The position numbers and the translations under genes are program-made. From Qipengyuania flava (GTDB lineage Bacteria; Pseudomonadota; Alphaproteobacteria; Sphingomonadales; Sphingomonadaceae), in assembly GCF_011762005.1 (NCBI RefSeq), contig NZ_JAASQU010000001.1, positions 797,876 to 861,875 of the forward strand: 64,000 bases of DNA, given 5' to 3'. This document shows, piece by piece, positions 36,737 through 47,119 of this stretch. Under the pieces are notes generated by a model that did no database searches, had not been told where the DNA came from, and saw only the letters and a list, made by a program, of their open reading frames with translations. Within the stretch, counting starts at the first letter, position 1. Each line of letters opens with the position of its first letter.

Positions 36737-37912
36737 CTAGAATTGCAGCGCGGAAACCATCGTTCCTGCAGCCAGTTCGCTCTGATCGGAAGGACAACGG
36801 ATCAACCAGTCCGCCTTGGCCAAACCGCCCTGTACGCCGCTATCCTGATTGCCGAGAACCGTCAGCCCGGTGGCGTCCCAGCGCGCGCGCGCGAAGGATT
36901 CGCGGTCGCCCGTCGCGGGCAGCGCGGACGCAAGCGGCATCGACCGCCAGAGATGGCCCATGGCCGCCCCCTGCAATCGCCCGAGGACAGGGTCGAGCAG
37001 CAGTCGCGCCGTGACCATTGCCGACGTCGGATTTCCGGGTAGTCCGATCACCCAGCAATCCTTCACGCGCCCGAACCATACCGGCTTGCCCGGCTTCATC
37101 GCGACGCGGTCGAACTGCAATTCGAGGCCATGCGCCGCAAACATGGGTTTTGCGAAATCGCGTTCCCCGACCGACGCGCCCCCGGTTACAACGACCAGAT
37201 CGACGTCCTGCGCAAGTTGACCCGCCAATCGCTCCAGCGCGGGGAGATCATCCCGCGCAAACCCGCGCGAAACAACCTTGCCCCCAGCATGCTGGATCAT
37301 GGCGCCAAGCGCCGGGCCGATCGAATCGGGGATAGCATAGGCGGATTCATGCGCAGAACCCGACGCTACAAGTTCATCGCCCGTCGCCAAAACCGACACG
37401 CTTGGTTGCCGATAGACCTCCAACTGCTTTGCATCCGTGGCCGCCGCGGCGACTAGCGAGCGGGCATCGAGCTTCGTTCCACGTGGCAACACCACATCGC
37501 CGCGGTCGAAATCGCTGCCCTTCTGCCGGACGTGCCGCGCCGGTCCGAATCCGGGGGCAAAGCGCACGCTGTCCCCGTCCCGCGTCGCATATTCCTGCAT
37601 GATGACGCAGTTCGCGCCCTCGGGTAACACACCTCCGGTGAAGATACGTTCGGCTGCACCTGATGCGAGCGGATTTGCCGATTGCCCCGGACGAACCTTG
37701 CCCGTCACCCGCAGCGGCATGCCCGGTTCAACCTCGTCGAGGCGGACGGCATAACCATCCATCGCCGAAATCGTATGCCGCGGCGATGGCAACGCGGCGA
37801 CTGCATCCGTGGCCAGAATACGTCCGGCGGCCTCCTCCATCGACACGCGCTCGCAGCCCAGCGGTGCGACTCTGCTGTCGATTAGCGCCAGGGCCTCGTC
37901 GAACGTGATCAT
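36737..37912 (-). CDS. moeA: Molybdopterin molybdotransferase
   Basis: 391 aa. Inserts molybdate into adenylylated molybdopterin to make Moco, in the cytoplasm. Domain III has LATGDELV and [11 protein letters not shown], and the MPT-binding [13 protein letters not shown] is present. The four-domain arrangement is complete. The start ATG 37912 ([10 protein letters not shown]) overlaps the moaC stop in an ATGA coupling, which rules out a 4-codon-longer start. Confidence 0.96.
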   Translation of the reverse strand: MITFDEALALIDSRVAPLGCERVSMEEAAGRILATDAVAALPSPRHTISAMDGYAVRLDEVEPGMPLRVTGKVRPGQSANPLASGAAERIFTGGVLPEGANCVIMQEYATRDGDSVRFAPGFGPARHVRQKGSDFDRGDVVLPRGTKLDARSLVAAAATDAKQLEVYRQPSVSVLATGDELVASGSAHESAYAIPDSIGPALGAMIQHAGGKVVSRGFARDDLPALERLAGQLAQDVDLVVVTGGASVGERDFAKPMFAAHGLELQFDRVAMKPGKPVWFGRVKDCWVIGLPGNPTSAMVTARLLLDPVLGRLQGAAMGHLWRSMPLASALPATGDRESFARARWDATGLTVLGNQDSGVQGGLAKADWLIRCPSDQSELAAGTMVSALQF

Positions 37913-38397
37913 TCCCCGCGCCACGCGCCCGACCGCCCGCCTTCCTTGGCGGTGACCCGAAGCGCGTCAATGGACATAGTCTTGTCGACTGCCTTGAGCA
38001 TGTCGAACAGCGTCAGGCAGGTGGCCGACACCGCGGTCAACGCTTCCATTTCAACCCCGGTGCGCCCTTCGGTGCGCACCATGGCATCGACCGCGAAGCC
38101 GGGCAGCTCGTCATCAGCGGTCACGGTGACTTCGATCTTTGAAAGCGCGAGAGGGTGACAAAGCGGAATGAGTTCGGCGGTCCGTTTGGCTGCCATCACC
38201 CCGGCGAGTTCAGCGGTGGCAATGACGCTGCCTTTTGGTGCCTTTCCTGCGCGTACCAGCTCAAGTGTCTCACGCGTACAGGTCAATCGGCCACTGGCTT
38301 TCGCGCGCCGCGCCGTCACCGGCTTGTCGCCGACATCGACCATGCGAGCCCTGCCGTGTTCGTCGATATGCGATAAGTCGGCCAAGCCTGTTTCCAT
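37909..38397 (-). CDS. moaC: Cyclic pyranopterin monophosphate synthase
   Basis: 162 aa, normal size. Works after MoaA to give cyclic pyranopterin monophosphate in Moco synthesis. [12 protein letters not shown] contains the conserved His/Lys segment. [31 protein letters not shown] is the strongest signature. The start [10 protein letters not shown] at 38397 fits the family. Coupled to moeA through ATGA. Other Moco genes are not in the window. Confidence 0.96.
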   Translation of the reverse strand: METGLADLSHIDEHGRARMVDVGDKPVTARRAKASGRLTCTRETLELVRAGKAPKGSVIATAELAGVMAAKRTAELIPLCHPLALSKIEVTVTADDELPGFAVDAMVRTEGRTGVEMEALTAVSATCLTLFDMLKAVDKTMSIDALRVTAKEGGRSGAWRGE

Positions 38398-38576
38398 CTG
38401 CAATTGGGTGGGGGCAGCGTTTGAGCACCTTCGCCCACACGATGTCGAGCGGGAATGCGTAGTACAGAGCACTCCAGACTTGAAGTGAGGTCCTGCCGGA
38501 GCGCTCCATTCAATGCGCTCTTACTGTCTATGCTTCAGTGCTCATGCCCTTGAAGCTCCCGGTGTCCTGCAATGAG

Positions 38577-40664
38577 CTATCTGCTTCCGTTTCGCGGGAA
38601 GGAGTGCGCGCCGTCTGTCGCATCGAGAATGCGCGCCTCATGCTGGGCCAACTCCCAATTGGTCAACGTATGGATGTTGGCGATCGGCTCGTCGCGGTGC
38701 CGGGACAGCAGTTCCAGAGTAGCTTCTTTGTCCAGCGGCCTGCCAAGGTGGAAGCCCTGCCCATACTCGGCCCCCAGTTCGCGTGCCGTATCGCGATCAT
38801 CCATCGTCGCGATATATTCGGCGACGCTTTCGAGCTTCATCGCCGCGATCATCTTGATCACGCCACGCAGCATGTCGCGCCCCTGTTGGCCGCGTGCCCG
38901 CTTTATCAGCGAGCCGTCGATCTTGACCTTGTCGAAGGGGATTTCACGCAGATAGACCAGCGACGCGAAACCGGCGCCGAAATCGTCCAGCGCAATGCGG
39001 CATCCGCTCTCACGCAGGAGGTTGACGTTTCGCCGTGCGGCATCGAAATCGACCAGCATGGCGGTCTCGGTGATCTCGAACTGAAGCATCGCTGTCGGGA
39101 ATCCCTTGCGCTTCAGCAGGTCCACGATCTCCTGCGCCGCATCTGCGCTGCAGATATGCACGGCGCTGAGATTGAACGACAGTCGATGCGGTGTCCCCCA
39201 CCCGCTCGCGAAGTCGAGCGCCTTCTCGAGCAATGCCAAGGTGAGGCCCCGGATTGTGCCCAGCCGTTCGGCGATCGGAATGAACTGCGCCGGCGAGATG
39301 TGGCCCAGTTCCGGGTGATCCCAGCGCGCCAGCGCTTCGAATGACGAGAGCTCGCCCGTCCTCAGATTGAAAATCGGCTGGTAAGCGAGCGAAATCTGAT
39401 CGATCGAAGCCGCCTCCATCAATGCGGCCTCGATAGCATGAATGCGCTGGTGCTCCTCGCGGATTTCGCGATCGAACAGTTTCGTGGTGAGCAACCCCTC
39501 GCGCTTGGCAACATAGAGCGCGGCATCTGCGTCTCGCAGCGCTTGGCCCACGTCCGGCGCATCGCCATCGAGAACACATGCTCCGGCGGATCCGCCGACG
39601 GTTACCAGCGCATTCGACAGACGCATGGGCTTGCGCAACTGTACAAGGGCGCTGTCGCAGGTCCCCAACAGGTCGGGCAGTTCTTCAAGGCAGGAACTGC
39701 CACCGATAAACACGCCAAACTCGTCGCCGCCAAGCCTGCCGACCACCGTACCCGCTGGCGTCGCGCGTTGTAGCCTCCGTGCCACCTGGCGCAGGACGAC
39801 GTCGCCTGCATAGTGCCCGTAAAGATCGTTGATCGGTTTGAACCGGTTGAGATCGATCACGGCCAGCAGGCCGCACTGGCCGCCATCGAGCTTTGCCTCG
39901 ATATCGTGAATGAAGGCCAACCGGCTCCGCAATCCAGTAAGGCTATCGGTCTCGGCCTGGTGCTGCGCACCGCGACGCGCTTCGATAAGTTCGAGATTAG
40001 TCCGTTCCATCCGCGCCAGCGCGGCGTCCGCATCGTACTGCGCCTTGAACAGGCGCAGCTGGATCCTGTGGCTGTTCTCCGCGAGGAACAGGCTGACCGC
40101 AGTAAGGATAACGACCGAGGCCGAAGCCGGCGGGTTGGCTGAGCCGAAGAGATAGAGCACCGCCAAGACCAACGGCAGAACAAAGGCAAAGAAAATGACG
40201 CGCGAGGCGAATATGATTCCTGTGAGCGCTGCACCCTGCGTCAGCGCCGCGAGCAGGCCGAGCGAGAGGATCTGCGACCATTCCATGTCGGGTCGCGGCA
40301 AGCCGTTACTGCGCAGTGCCAACGACAAATAGAAATAGGACTGCGCGCAGGACAGCAAGGTCACCATGAAACCGGTCATTCGCGCGGCGACCGGGTTCAG
40401 CGCTTCCGACTGTTCGTCGGACACGGGCAACACCCAGTGCCGGAAGCGCAGGACGACTGCGGCAATGAGCACACCGGCGACGATCCGGGTCGAGGTATGA
40501 TTCCAGGTGACGGTCGCGATGCCCAGAAAGGGCGCAATGATCGCCAAGTAATATACGCCGATCGTCGAACGCACCGACTTGATCCGCTCGCGGCTGAACT
40601 TGGCAGCAACCGGATTGTCGGATTCGAACCCGATCATCCTGTCGATATGCCGCAATAAATCCAC
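38577..40664 (-). CDS. Membrane GGDEF-EAL c-di-GMP enzyme
   Basis: 695 aa. Start GTG 40664, chosen because GGAGG sits 5 nt upstream; a TTG start further up is unsupported. Several membrane helices (about residues 35-205) form an MASE-like sensor. A linker coiled coil leads to a diguanylate cyclase domain with intact GGDEF at 312-316 (RLGGDEFGVF). An EAL phosphodiesterase domain follows, with EAL at 443-445, the ITE and DDFG metal/catalytic residues, and a QG motif near GQGFHLGRP. The AEGVE loop reads AEYIAT, but its Glu is kept. Dual activity or regulated phosphodiesterase. May set c-di-GMP levels sensed by the PilZ gene at 59214. Confidence 0.93.
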   Translation of the reverse strand: MDLLRHIDRMIGFESDNPVAAKFSRERIKSVRSTIGVYYLAIIAPFLGIATVTWNHTSTRIVAGVLIAAVVLRFRHWVLPVSDEQSEALNPVAARMTGFMVTLLSCAQSYFYLSLALRSNGLPRPDMEWSQILSLGLLAALTQGAALTGIIFASRVIFFAFVLPLVLAVLYLFGSANPPASASVVILTAVSLFLAENSHRIQLRLFKAQYDADAALARMERTNLELIEARRGAQHQAETDSLTGLRSRLAFIHDIEAKLDGGQCGLLAVIDLNRFKPINDLYGHYAGDVVLRQVARRLQRATPAGTVVGRLGGDEFGVFIGGSSCLEELPDLLGTCDSALVQLRKPMRLSNALVTVGGSAGACVLDGDAPDVGQALRDADAALYVAKREGLLTTKLFDREIREEHQRIHAIEAALMEAASIDQISLAYQPIFNLRTGELSSFEALARWDHPELGHISPAQFIPIAERLGTIRGLTLALLEKALDFASGWGTPHRLSFNLSAVHICSADAAQEIVDLLKRKGFPTAMLQFEITETAMLVDFDAARRNVNLLRESGCRIALDDFGAGFASLVYLREIPFDKVKIDGSLIKRARGQQGRDMLRGVIKMIAAMKLESVAEYIATMDDRDTARELGAEYGQGFHLGRPLDKEATLELLSRHRDEPIANIHTLTNWELAQHEARILDATDGAHSFPRNGSR

Positions 40665-40951
40665 TCGAGCCTCCAACTTTGCCCGGTGTAGCAGCCTCTG
40701 CCGCAAACTATGGTAAATGGCTTCTCCGTGTGATTACGGTCATCCGTTTGTGCATCACCCGGAAACGGCGGGTTGAAAACGTTAATGGAGACAGCAACTT
40801 GTCAGACCGGTTCGGGCCTGCCTTCTTACGCGGGGGCCGCCCGGAACCTATCGAGGTCAGCAAGGCAAGGCCAAACGGTTAACCTGTTCGCAATTGGACG
40901 CCCTTGTCGCACGTATCGATCGAGGCATAATCGTCATGTCCGCGACCAAGA

Positions 40952-41761
40952 TCAGCCGCTCAACTTCGCGACCAGCCCTTCTAGTGCGTCCATCATCTGC
41001 GCGACCTTGGCGGGGTCGAGCGCATCGGGATGCGGGTCGCCAAACCGGCCGCGGTCGTTGTCGAAGTACTGCCCGGAGGCAGAAGCGAATTCATCCGACA
41101 GCGCCGCACGCGTGAGGATATCGGCGCCGATGCAAATGTCCTTGCCCTGCATGCCATAAGCATCCCTGACCATCTTGCTCGCCAGCAGCGAGCCGGGATT
41201 GACCGCGACTAGGAGCGGGTCGTCTTCGCCCTACCGGGCTGCGAGCGCGCGTGTCCACATCGTCAGCGCGAGCTTGCTTTGCGCATAGGCCTGATCGTCC
41301 GAAAGTCGCTCGCGCCCCGTCAACGCGTCTATCGAGACGGGAGCCTGCGCAGCTGACGACAGGTTTACGATCCGGCCCTGCGGCCCTAACCGTCCGGCAA
41401 GCCCGCATGCCAGCACATATGGCGCGAGGGTGTTGACCGCGAAGCGCGCATCAAGCCCCTCGTCCGTACCCGGATCGGCCATGGCGAAAACCCCGGCGTT
41501 GTTGATGAGCACGTCAAGTTGCGGCTCTTCACGCAGGATCTTGTCGACCAACCCTCTTGCAGAAACCACGGATGACAGGTCGGCGCGATAGGTCGTGACG
41601 CGTCCCCTGCCCGGGCTGCCGTTCAGCAAAGCACGGGTTCTTTCCAGCTTGGCTTCGCTGCGGCCATGGAGGAGCAAATCGAGCCCTCTGGCATGAAGCA
41701 GTTCGGCGGTTGCGAGGCCGATGCCGTCGGTTGCCCCGGTAATCAGGATGGTTTTTGTCAT
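40952..41761 (-). pseudogene. Short-chain dehydrogenase interrupted by an in-frame amber codon
   Basis: Starting at ATG 41761, the classical SDR order is seen: cofactor loop TGATDGIG, NNAGVFAM, the YAQSK active-site stretch (Tyr-x3-Lys) and TRALAAR. Then TAG occurs at 41233-41231. The same frame continues without a shift through NPGSLLASKMV to a normal-looking C-terminus (KLSG) at 40952. The length without the stop would be 269 aa. The enzyme core including the YxxxK is before the stop, but the C-terminal third is cut off. Likely a recent nonsense mutation, unless amber readthrough occurs. Confidence 0.8.
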
Positions 41762-41795
41762 TCGGAGTCTCGCGCTACCATTGCCGGACGCCCTC

Positions 41796-42635
41796 TCAGT
41801 TGCTGAGCGTGAAAGGAGCGTCGGACCGGAGGTAGACTGTGCACTCGCTCTCCGTGTCGCAGCCGATTTTGTGAACCGCCTTCCCCGCAGAGCCGAAATA
41901 GCTACCCGCGCCTAGCGGCTGCGCGATCCCCGCATCCCCCGACGTGTAATCGATGCTGCCGGAGGCGACGACGGCGCGCAGATGGCCCGGCGCGGTGGCT
42001 ATTTCGCCGCGATATCCCGCCGCGAGACGGAGCAACATGCCCCGCTCACCATTCTCCGCATCCTGCCAAAGAAATGCCATTTCGGCGCCTGTACCGTTCC
42101 CGGCTGGAAGAAACTCCACATCGTCCCCGTCCAGCCAGACCAAGTTCGACGGCGCCACATTGATCGAACGTTCGCCGTTGTCGAAGGCCTCGGAACCGGG
42201 TTCTACGAGGTAGGGCCCGCTGTCGATCTCGATATAGGCAAGATTGAAGGACGCGCGCGCGGCGGTGATATGGACTTCTCCGGCAGGTTGCACCCAGAAG
42301 GATCCAGCAGGCAACCACAATGGTGCCGCGTCCGGATCGTCATTGTGCACCTCCCCGCGGATGACCACACCGCGATAAGTGACGTTGTGAATGTGTGATG
42401 GCGACGAAAAGCCCTGGTCGAAGCGGACAAGAAAGCCCGTTGCACCTTCGCCGGTCCGGTCGCCCCACAGATCACCCGCACGAGGGCTCTCATCGCCTCG
42501 CGCTGGATTGAGCGCCCCCCAATCGATGTCTTCATAAGGCACCTCCTCATAGCGCGTTTCGGCTCGGGCAATTGCCGGGGGCACGACCAGTAGGCCCGAG
42601 ATCACGGCGGTGGTCCAATATGTAAGAAGACGCAT
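41796..42635 (-). CDS. Secreted DUF4437-like cupin protein
   Basis: 279 aa with an N-terminal signal peptide (about 1-25, ending ARAET). Two beta-barrel halves follow. The first has [20 protein letters not shown] and [18 protein letters not shown], cupin motif-like with His clusters for a metal. The second half ends with SECTVYLRS. Two Cys near the end may pair. Probably a periplasmic metal-binding cupin; function unknown. Divergent from the LysR gene, 112 bp apart, so likely under its control. Confidence 0.8.
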   Translation of the reverse strand: MRLLTYWTTAVISGLLVVPPAIARAETRYEEVPYEDIDWGALNPARGDESPRAGDLWGDRTGEGATGFLVRFDQGFSSPSHIHNVTYRGVVIRGEVHNDDPDAAPLWLPAGSFWVQPAGEVHITAARASFNLAYIEIDSGPYLVEPGSEAFDNGERSINVAPSNLVWLDGDDVEFLPAGNGTGAEMAFLWQDAENGERGMLLRLAAGYRGEIATAPGHLRAVVASGSIDYTSGDAGIAQPLGAGSYFGSAGKAVHKIGCDTESECTVYLRSDAPFTLSN

Positions 42636-42747
42636 CGGTAAGGCTCCTGGGCGATTGTTCCGAAGGCTACGGGGACATATATTCTACTGACGCCTCGCCA
42701 AGAATGCGCCATTGCAGGCTACAGTTTTCGCGATTCGGATATAATCG

Positions 42748-43653
42748 ATGGATACCGAGGCCCTCCGTCTGTTTGTGCGCGCTTCCGAAAGGTTGAACAT
42801 CAGTGCTGCGGGTCGCGATCTCGGTCTTGCGCCTGCCGTCGCGAGCGCACGGCTGGCCAAGCTTGAACGCGAAGTCGGTGCCGAATTGCTCCATCGCTCG
42901 ACCCGCAAAGTTTCCGTATCGATCGAGGGGGCGGAGTTCCTGCCCTTCGCACGCGAGATCCTGGCGCAGCGCGATGCTGCCATGGCCGCATTGGGTCATG
43001 GCAAGGCGCAGCCTGAGGGCACGATCCGCTTCGCAGCCTCGAGCACATTCGCGCAGCTCTATCTCGCACCGCTGCTTCCCGAATTCCTCGCGCTCAATCC
43101 GGGTCTGCGTCTCGATCTGCGGTTCTCGGATACGCCGTTCGACCTGCTCGAAGGCAGTTTCGACCTCGCGCTGCGCAATAGCGTGCTCGACGACAGCAGT
43201 CTGAAAGCGCGCAAACTGGCCGATGTCGCGGGCTTGCTATGCGCTTCGCCCGACTATCTTGCACGCCATGGTACCCCCCAGGTTCCCGCAGACCTCGATC
43301 GCCATCAGCTGATGGCGTTCCGCAGTCTGCGTACGCGCACGCTGGTATCTGCTTCCGGCGAGCGGGCCGAGTTTTCCTGTGGCGACCACAACTGCCGGGT
43401 CATGATCGACGACGGGGCCAGCATGCGCTTCGCCGCGATGGCGGGGCTGGGCATTTCCACGCATGCCGACTGGAACATCGACCGCGCGTTGCGCGATGGG
43501 TCGCTGGTCCGGGTGCTGCCGGAATGGCATGTGGAAGACGACACCGCGCTCTGGCTGGTCTACCCCAAGACCAATGTCCTGACCGCCAAGGTGCGCGTAC
43601 TGATCGATTTCCTCGTGGAGAAGATCGGTCGCAATCCACCTTGGCAGACATAA
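42748..43653 (+). CDS. LysR-family transcriptional regulator
   Basis: 301 aa. N-terminal winged HTH (ERLNISAAGRDLGLAPAVASARLAKLEREVG, about 12-45) and C-terminal substrate-binding domain (GTIRFAASSTFAQLYLAPLL onward). The first ATG fits family length. It is divergent from the cupin gene; the short spacer (42636-42747) should carry its operator. Inducer unknown. Confidence 0.94.
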   Translation: MDTEALRLFVRASERLNISAAGRDLGLAPAVASARLAKLEREVGAELLHRSTRKVSVSIEGAEFLPFAREILAQRDAAMAALGHGKAQPEGTIRFAASSTFAQLYLAPLLPEFLALNPGLRLDLRFSDTPFDLLEGSFDLALRNSVLDDSSLKARKLADVAGLLCASPDYLARHGTPQVPADLDRHQLMAFRSLRTRTLVSASGERAEFSCGDHNCRVMIDDGASMRFAAMAGLGISTHADWNIDRALRDGSLVRVLPEWHVEDDTALWLVYPKTNVLTAKVRVLIDFLVEKIGRNPPWQT

Positions 43654-43684
43654 GAGCGACGCGCTGCCAGAGAGGTTGATATCC

Positions 43685-44167
43685 ATGCCGATCCGTCCTT
43701 CCACTCCTGCCGACCACGAGGCCATCTGGGCCATCCTCGAACCGGTTTTCAGCGCGGGTGAAAGCTATGCGATCGACCCTGACATCTCACGCGAGGACGC
43801 TTTGGATTATTGGCTTGGCTCGGACCGGAAATCTTTCGTATTCGAGCAGGACGGCACAGTTCTCGGGACCTATTACCTGCGCACCAATGCAGGCGGCGGG
43901 GGCTCGCACGTCTGTAATTGCGGCTACATAACCGCGCCGGCGGCAGCGGGGCGCGGTATTGCCCGGCGCATGTGCCTTCATTCGCTCGACCAGGCGCGTG
44001 CCCGCGGCTATCGCGCGATGCAGTTCAACTTCGTGGTTGCCACTAACACCCGCGCGATTGACCTATGGGAAACGCTCGACTTCGCGACTGTCGGAACGCT
44101 GCCCGGGGCATTCAACCATCCCCGGCACGGAATGGTCGACGCGTTGGTGATGTATCAGTCGCTCTGA
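43685..44167 (+). CDS. GNAT-family N-acetyltransferase
   Basis: 160 aa from ATG 43685 (MPIRPSTPADHEAIWAI), with AGAGG 9 nt upstream. The acetyl-CoA loop reads APAAAGRGIARRMCLHSLDQA, the Q/RxxGxG/A pattern of the fold. The C-terminal strand (FATVGTLPGAFNHP) is typical of Phosphinothricin-type GNATs. The acetylation target is unknown. Confidence 0.9.
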   Translation: MPIRPSTPADHEAIWAILEPVFSAGESYAIDPDISREDALDYWLGSDRKSFVFEQDGTVLGTYYLRTNAGGGGSHVCNCGYITAPAAAGRGIARRMCLHSLDQARARGYRAMQFNFVVATNTRAIDLWETLDFATVGTLPGAFNHPRHGMVDALVMYQSL

Positions 44168-44311
44168 TGCGCCCCGGAAAGCCCGCAATTATATTCGATT
44201 TCGGAATACTGTTTGCCAAAAGGCGTCGGTTTAATTGGTAACGGCAATTGCTAGCTGTGTCGGGAAGCCCGCAAGGGCGCAATTCCGACACGCTTTCAGG
44301 AGCCCCATATC

Positions 44312-45001
44312 ATGACCGCCCTCACCCCTCTCGTGCGGACCGGCGATGCGATCGTCGACACTGCCAAGGCCCGCTACACCACCAAGTTCTACGATGCCGA
44401 CAAGCGGATATCGGAAAGCGACGTGCAAGCCATTCGCGACCTGCTCCGCTTCAGCCCGTCGAGCACCAACGCCCAGCCGTGGCATTTCATTCTGGCCGGT
44501 ACGCCCGGGGGCAAGGAGCGCGTGGCCGGGGCGACCGCGGGGGCCTATTCCTTCAACCGCAACAAGATCGTCGACGCCTCCCATGTCGTGGTGTTTGCCG
44601 CGCGGACTGCGATCGAAGAGGAATACCTGCAGCACATCCTCGATGTCGAGGAAGCCGACGGCCGCTTCGTCGCTGACCCGCAGGCATTGCGCGAACAGAT
44701 GCACGGGGCGCGGTCGATGTTTGTCGACATGCACAAGGAAGCCGGCGATCTCGATGCCTGGAGCCAGGCTCAGACCTATCTCAATATCGGTCAGTTCATG
44801 CTTGGTGTGGCTTCGCTGGGCATCGATGCGACGCCGATGGAAGGGGTCGACCTGGATGCCCTCGATGCCGAGTTCGGACTGCGCGAAAAGGGTTTCCGCG
44901 CGCTGGTCGTCGTTTCCCTCGGTTACCGCGCAGCAGACGATTTCAATGCCGCGCTGCCCAAGTCGCGGCTCCCCGAAGCGGAGGTCATCACCGAAATCTG
45001 A
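44312..45001 (+). CDS. nfsB: Oxygen-insensitive NAD(P)H nitroreductase (NfsB/dihydropteridine reductase type)
   Basis: 229-aa FMN flavoprotein. The FMN-binding elements are the ARYTTKFYDADKRIS start, LLRFSPSSTNAQPWHFI, and the MEGVDLDALDAEFGLREKGF region near the C-terminus. Reduces nitro compounds and quinones with NAD(P)H in the cytosol. GGAGCC precedes the ATG. Transcription ends at the 45032-45061 terminator. Confidence 0.92.
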   Translation: MTALTPLVRTGDAIVDTAKARYTTKFYDADKRISESDVQAIRDLLRFSPSSTNAQPWHFILAGTPGGKERVAGATAGAYSFNRNKIVDASHVVVFAARTAIEEEYLQHILDVEEADGRFVADPQALREQMHGARSMFVDMHKEAGDLDAWSQAQTYLNIGQFMLGVASLGIDATPMEGVDLDALDAEFGLREKGFRALVVVSLGYRAADDFNAALPKSRLPEAEVITEI

Positions 45002-45031
45002 CCCTCTCCCGTCTTCGGTGAGATCTTCGAA

Positions 45032-45061
45032 GGCCCCGTCGCGCGATCGCGCGACGGGGCC
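45032..45061 (+). terminator. Terminator, 30-bp perfect palindrome
   Basis: GGCCCCGTCGCGCGA and its exact complement form a 15-bp arm palindrome, followed by TTTCCTTT. Ends nfsB, and being symmetric may also serve the convergent gene. Confidence 0.9.
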
Positions 45062-45093
45062 TTTCCTTTATCGATGTCCGGTAAAATTCGCGC

Positions 45094-45696
45094 CTAGCTT
45101 GCGACGGTTTCCATGTGGAGCACCTTGCCCACCCACTCGGGCGATTCAGCGGCATCGGCGAGCAAGCGTGCGACATCCCCACGCGCGGCCTCTCCCTTGG
45201 GATCGACATTCTCGCCGAGGCGGACCTCGCCCGTTCCCTCATCGTCGGTCAACGCGACCGGGCGCAGGATCGCGTACTCGAGCTGGGTCTCCATGAGATG
45301 CTCGTCTGCCTCGTGCTTGGCCTGAAGGTAATTTGCCAGTTCATGATCGGGATCCGGGTCACCCGCGCCGATGCTGCTGAGCATGACGAACCGCCGCACA
45401 TTGCTGGCCACCGACAGATCGATCAAACGCTTCGCGCCGTCGCGATCGACCTTGTCGGTCATCTCATCCGACGTATTCCCGCCCGATCCGGCAGCAAATA
45501 CCACCACGTCACATCCGTTGGTTACATCATCGTCGAGCTGCGTGAGGTCGTCTTTGCGCTGCTCGACGCCTTCGGGAAGACCCGAAGTGTCCGAACTGTC
45601 GCGAACCATCGCCACGGGATTGAGACCGCGGTCGTTCAGCTCGCGGACGAGGCGCTGGCCCGTGTTTCCGGTCGCACCGGCTACGAGTACTTTCAT
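45094..45696 (-). CDS. NAD(P)-binding protein, NmrA/atypical SDR
   Basis: 200 aa with the Rossmann nucleotide motif GATGNTGQRL (residues 7-16) and VMLSSIGAGDPD as the middle strand. Residues near YLQAKHEADEHL take the place of the SDR Tyr-x3-Lys. The family is often involved in stress or redox-linked regulation; substrate unknown. GGAGAAC precedes the ATG. It lies 43 bp from the aldehyde dehydrogenase gene on the same strand, so they may be co-transcribed. Confidence 0.87.
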   Translation of the reverse strand: MKVLVAGATGNTGQRLVRELNDRGLNPVAMVRDSSDTSGLPEGVEQRKDDLTQLDDDVTNGCDVVVFAAGSGGNTSDEMTDKVDRDGAKRLIDLSVASNVRRFVMLSSIGAGDPDPDHELANYLQAKHEADEHLMETQLEYAILRPVALTDDEGTGEVRLGENVDPKGEAARGDVARLLADAAESPEWVGKVLHMETVAS

Positions 45697-45739
45697 TGTC
45701 GTTCTCCGTAATTCTGTTGGCTTGGCACTTGTGCACGCG

Positions 45740-47119
45740 TCACGAAGGCAGGAAAATCGCCTTGGCGTTGACGAATTCCTTCATCCCGAAGCCGCCATGT
45801 TCACGACCGTAGCCCGAGTCCTTCACGCCCCCGAAAGGCATATTCGGATCGGCCGCGCCGAAGGAATTGATGCGGATCATGCCCGTATCGAAATGGTCGC
45901 GGGCAAGGCGGATCGCCTTCTCTTCATCCTTGGTGAAAATGCCGCCGCCGAGACCGTAACGGCTGTCGTTCGCGATACGCATCGCATCTTCATCATCCTT
46001 CGCGCGAATGACCGAGGCCACCGGCCCGAAAAGCTCATCGTCGTAAGCGGGCATGCCCGGCTTGCATTCGGCCAATACCGTTGCGGGATAATAGCACCCC
46101 TCGCCATCTATGGGATCGCCGCCGCATAACAACTTGGCCCCGGCCTCGAGGCTCTTGTTGACCTGCTCGACAATCGTATCGAACTGTTCGCGGCTGGATA
46201 GCGGGCCGAGTTGGGTCTCGTCCTTCGTCGGATCGCCCATCGTCACGTTTTTCATCGCTTCGACGAAGGCCGAAACGAACTCGTCGTAAACCGCGTCGGT
46301 CACGACGAAGCGTTTGGCGGAGACGCAGGTCTCGCCATTGTTGTAGAGGCGTCCCTGCACACAGGTTTTGACTGCGGTCTCGATGTCCGCGTCCTCGAGC
46401 ACGAGATACGCATCGTTCGAGCCCAGCTCGAGCACGGTCTTCTTGAGGTTCTTCGAAGCCAGTTCGCCGATATGGCTGCCCGCACCATCACTGCCGGTCA
46501 TGGTCACGGCGCGGACCAGATCATGCTCGATGATCTTGTCGGACAAATCGTGATCGATGAGCACGACGTCGAACAGACCTTCGGGAAGCCCTGCCTTGAG
46601 ACACAGGTCGCGCAGCAACAGCCCGCTTCCGGTGCAGATGGAGGCGTGTTTGAGGATGACGGAGTTGCCCGCCATCAGATTTGCCGCAAGTACGCGCACC
46701 GGCTGGTAGACCGGGAAATTCCACGGCTGAACGCTGTAGATGACGCCGATAGGCGAATAGGTCACGATACCGCGCTTCCTGCCGCCGCTGTGGGTACGCT
46801 CCTCGTCGGCCAGTTCGCTCGGTCCGTTGTCGGCCGTGTATTCGAAGATCTGGGCGCAGATTTCGACCTCGGTTTTCCCATCGCGCAGAAGCTTCCCCAT
46901 TTCGCGAGTCATCAACTCGGCGAAACGGTCGGCATTGGCGCGAAGTACGTCGGCGATCTTGCGCAGATAGGGCGCGCGCTCTTCATGCGACTTGGTCCGC
47001 CAATCGAGAAAGGCCTCGTGCGCGGCCTCGATTTTGCCGAAGGCCTCCGCCTCGCTCATCAGCTCGTATGCATTCAGGGTTTCGCCCGTTGCGGGGTTCA
47101 TTGTGGTGATCTGGGACAT
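45740..47119 (-). CDS. gabD: Succinate-semialdehyde dehydrogenase-like NAD(P)+ aldehyde dehydrogenase
   Basis: 459 aa ALDH. The start MSQITTMNPATGETLNAYE at 47119 matches family N-termini. The catalytic Cys is in NNGETCVSAKRF and the general-base Glu in VLELGSNDAYLVL. The cofactor segment includes YSVQPWNFPVYQ. GABA-shunt/succinate-semialdehyde oxidation to succinate is the likely role, and it would feed the same TCA entry point as the propionate genes. Specificity is inferred from sequence similarity only. Divergent from the curli locus. Confidence 0.88.
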   Translation of the reverse strand: MSQITTMNPATGETLNAYELMSEAEAFGKIEAAHEAFLDWRTKSHEERAPYLRKIADVLRANADRFAELMTREMGKLLRDGKTEVEICAQIFEYTADNGPSELADEERTHSGGRKRGIVTYSPIGVIYSVQPWNFPVYQPVRVLAANLMAGNSVILKHASICTGSGLLLRDLCLKAGLPEGLFDVVLIDHDLSDKIIEHDLVRAVTMTGSDGAGSHIGELASKNLKKTVLELGSNDAYLVLEDADIETAVKTCVQGRLYNNGETCVSAKRFVVTDAVYDEFVSAFVEAMKNVTMGDPTKDETQLGPLSSREQFDTIVEQVNKSLEAGAKLLCGGDPIDGEGCYYPATVLAECKPGMPAYDDELFGPVASVIRAKDDEDAMRIANDSRYGLGGGIFTKDEEKAIRLARDHFDTGMIRINSFGAADPNMPFGGVKDSGYGREHGGFGMKEFVNAKAIFLPS

